In this document: piece by piece, positions 25,672 to 27,042 of the stretch | Layout: every line of letters begins with the position of its first letter | Numbering within the stretch: the stretch's first letter is position 1 | DNA from: an uncultured bacterium | Lineage (GTDB): Bacteria > Patescibacteria > Microgenomatia > Levybacterales > UBA12049 | Assembly (NCBI GenBank): GCA_946885425.1 | Contig: CAMPGJ010000003.1 | Location: 1-27,042 of the forward strand | Direction of reading: 5' to 3' | DNA length: 27,042 nt | Position numbers and translations under genes: made by a program | Notes under the pieces: model-generated | The model's input: the letters and a program-made list of their open reading frames with translations, nothing else | Databases searched by the model: none | What the model was told of the DNA's origin: nothing

Positions 25672-27042
25672 TTATTGTTTTCTCAGCACAATAAAAAGGT
25701 CCGATACATTTGAATCCTGTTTTCCTGTGAGTATGCCATCGCCGACTTTTTCTAGAAAGGTGTAGCTGTCGTCGTTAGCGAGGAGTTTCTTTGCATCTAT
25801 GTTAAGGTCTTTTGCTTTTTTGATTGTTTCTTGGTCGACGATTCCTCCAGCGAGTTCAAAGAAATCCCAGCCGTCTGAACCGAAGCTTGCCATGACTGTA
25901 TCTCCCTTGATATGTGGAAGAGAACTGACTGCAAGCGCTTGGTTACGTCCTCCCTTGCCGGTGCCGGTTACTTTCATTGTTGTTTCTCCTCCGGCAATAA
26001 GGATATGTCCGTTTGGAGTCTCATTGATTAATTTCTCACCCATTGTCCGAGTATCGCCCTGAAGCCTGTCTGTCATCAGATATACCTCATATCCCAGAGA
26101 CCTGGCTTTTTTTTCCATGGCATTAAGAGCCGTGAGATTGCTGAGCATTAAAATATTTGATACTTTTGCAAAGTATTTTTCTTCTTTCGGAGTCTCGACA
26201 AAATCAGCTGGTGTGAAGAACGGTTTTTTGTTATCCTGGAGCGAAGCGATAGGATCTACTTGTTTTGTTTCCTGATGGGATTCTATCGCTTCGTTAGCAC
26301 TTTGCTCCAGAATAAATTGATTTAATTTATATTTTTCATAAATATTTGTGGCTATCTTATTCGTCGTCGTATCTTTAACGAGGGGAGCAGATGCGATGAC
26401 GGAGAGGTCATTTCCAGGAACGTCTGAAAAAATAAGGTTAGCTACGGTTGCCGGGTAGAGTATCTTTGCTAGACCTCCACCTTTAACTTTTGAAAGGTGT
26501 TTCCTGATAGCATTCATTTCTGTGATATTTGCTCCACAGTGGAGAAGCGCTTTATTGACTTCAATCATTTGATCCAGAGTAAAGACATGCGGCACTTCAA
26601 ATAGTACAGAACCCCCGCCGCAAGTAACTATTAATACGAGGTCTTTTTCAGTGAGGCTGCTAAATCTATCCGTTATATTTTTTGCGAAGTCAAAGTTTTC
26701 TTGCGATGGGAGTGGGTGAGTTCCTTTGGTGTATTTAATTTTGGCAAATGTTGGATCTTCTACGACGTCAATATCAAAACCTTCAGTGAGAAGATCACCA
26801 AGTTTTTCCTCAAGTATTTTACAGTTGCCCGCAGATCCTTTACCAAATCCGATAAGATAAACTCGCTCAAAATTGTTGAGATCAAATGTTTTGTCTTTGA
26901 TTTTAAGTACCTTGTCAGTAAGTGAAAAATCTTTTTTAAATACTTCAACGGGGGAGATAGAAGCGTACGCTGTTTCGATAAGATCAAGGACAACCTTACG
27001 GTTATCATTGGTAGCAAGCTGATCGTAATTTTTGACGTAGGT
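25672..27042 (-). CDS. Glycerate 2-kinase, DUF4147/MOFRL type (5' end outside window)
   Basis: The frame stays open to the right edge, so about 456 residues are visible and the start lies beyond. Phosphorylates D-glycerate to 2-phosphoglycerate in the GckA/MOFRL family. Seen from the edge inwards: VYLIGFGKGSAGN, YTKGTHPLPSQENFDFAKNI, VTCGGGSVLFEVPH (family SGGGSAL), ANLIFSDVPGNDLSVIASAP, and the C-terminal MOFRL domain with LIAGGETTMKVTGTGKGGRN, ASFGSDGWDFFELAGGIVD and TGKQDSNVSDLFIVL. The GTG at 26595 is internal. It is the first gene of the glycerate kinase-transketolase-oxidase run, separated from transketolase N by repeat B6. Confidence 0.92.
   Translation of the reverse strand, partial: TYVKNYDQLATNDNRKVVLDLIETAYASISPVEVFKKDFSLTDKVLKIKDKTFDLNNFERVYLIGFGKGSAGNCKILEEKLGDLLTEGFDIDVVEDPTFAKIKYTKGTHPLPSQENFDFAKNITDRFSSLTEKDLVLIVTCGGGSVLFEVPHVFTLDQMIEVNKALLHCGANITEMNAIRKHLSKVKGGGLAKILYPATVANLIFSDVPGNDLSVIASAPLVKDTTTNKIATNIYEKYKLNQFILEQSANEAIESHQETKQVDPIASLQDNKKPFFTPADFVETPKEEKYFAKVSNILMLSNLTALNAMEKKARSLGYEVYLMTDRLQGDTRTMGEKLINETPNGHILIAGGETTMKVTGTGKGGRNQALAVSSLPHIKGDTVMASFGSDGWDFFELAGGIVDQETIKKAKDLNIDAKKLLANDDSYTFLEKVGDGILTGKQDSNVSDLFIVLRKQ

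Noticed and set aside
1..27042. tRNA or rRNA genes
   Set aside because: I looked for GGTTCGAATCC-type T-arms and cloverleaf layouts in the gaps and saw none. The gaps mostly hold palindromic repeats or promoters.

Overview
The window looks like a chromosome segment of a Candidate Phyla Radiation (Patescibacteria) bacterium, most likely Microgenomates/OP11-like. The reasons are moderate-to-low GC, very compact gene packing, Pro/Thr-rich tails (PTPTDKPTPT type) on envelope proteins, split transketolase subunits, a GxxExxY protein and short palindromic repeats in many gaps. TGA, TAG and TAA all serve as normal stops, so the TGA-recoding lineages (Gracilibacteria/SR1) are unlikely. The taxonomic placement is inference; no rRNA is present.

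Layout. 1-2566 (+): the 3' end of dnaX, then ybaB, a ribose-phosphate pyrophosphokinase gene and recR. 2629-5038 (+): a GxxExxY protein between two halves of a repeat, a large low-complexity protein, a short promoter/leader-peptide/terminator unit, and two small unknown proteins. 5198-7744 (+): cysS, uppS and a DUF6496-type small basic protein. 7840-16143: an envelope region with a free-standing cyanophycin-synthetase N-domain homologue, a small protein with an internal repeat, a class A penicillin-binding protein, two secreted/anchored proteins (one with a lysozyme-like domain), msrB, uppP, two tiny unknown genes and an anchored GH18-like protein. 16390-20324: a PfkB kinase, a 447-bp inverted-repeat-bounded segment holding a broken membrane-protein gene, class II aldolase (-), a DoxX-family membrane protein and an unknown protein. 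20317-27042 (-): a divergent Leu/Glu dehydrogenase and the run glycerate kinase (cut by the window edge) > transketolase N > transketolase C > FAD-linked oxidase.

How the genes fit together. UppS makes undecaprenyl-PP, UppP recycles it, the PBP polymerises and cross-links glycan, and the lysozyme-like and GH18 proteins are candidates for remodelling it. Transketolase, aldolase and PRPP synthetase connect sugar phosphates to ribose-5-P and PRPP; the glycerate kinase and FAD-linked 2-hydroxyacid oxidase suggest glycerate/glycolate- or lactate-type carbon flow.

The most striking signals are at gene starts, which fall into three groups: small proteins with strong Shine-Dalgarno boxes of (A)GGGGGTGA/GAGGAGGTGA type; genes whose start codon sits 6-7 nt after a -10 box, predicting leaderless mRNAs; and genes whose start abuts a palindromic repeat built from short degenerate words. 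One leaderless candidate is a 21-codon leader ORF ending inside a hairpin that shares bases with an intrinsic terminator, which looks like an undescribed attenuator.
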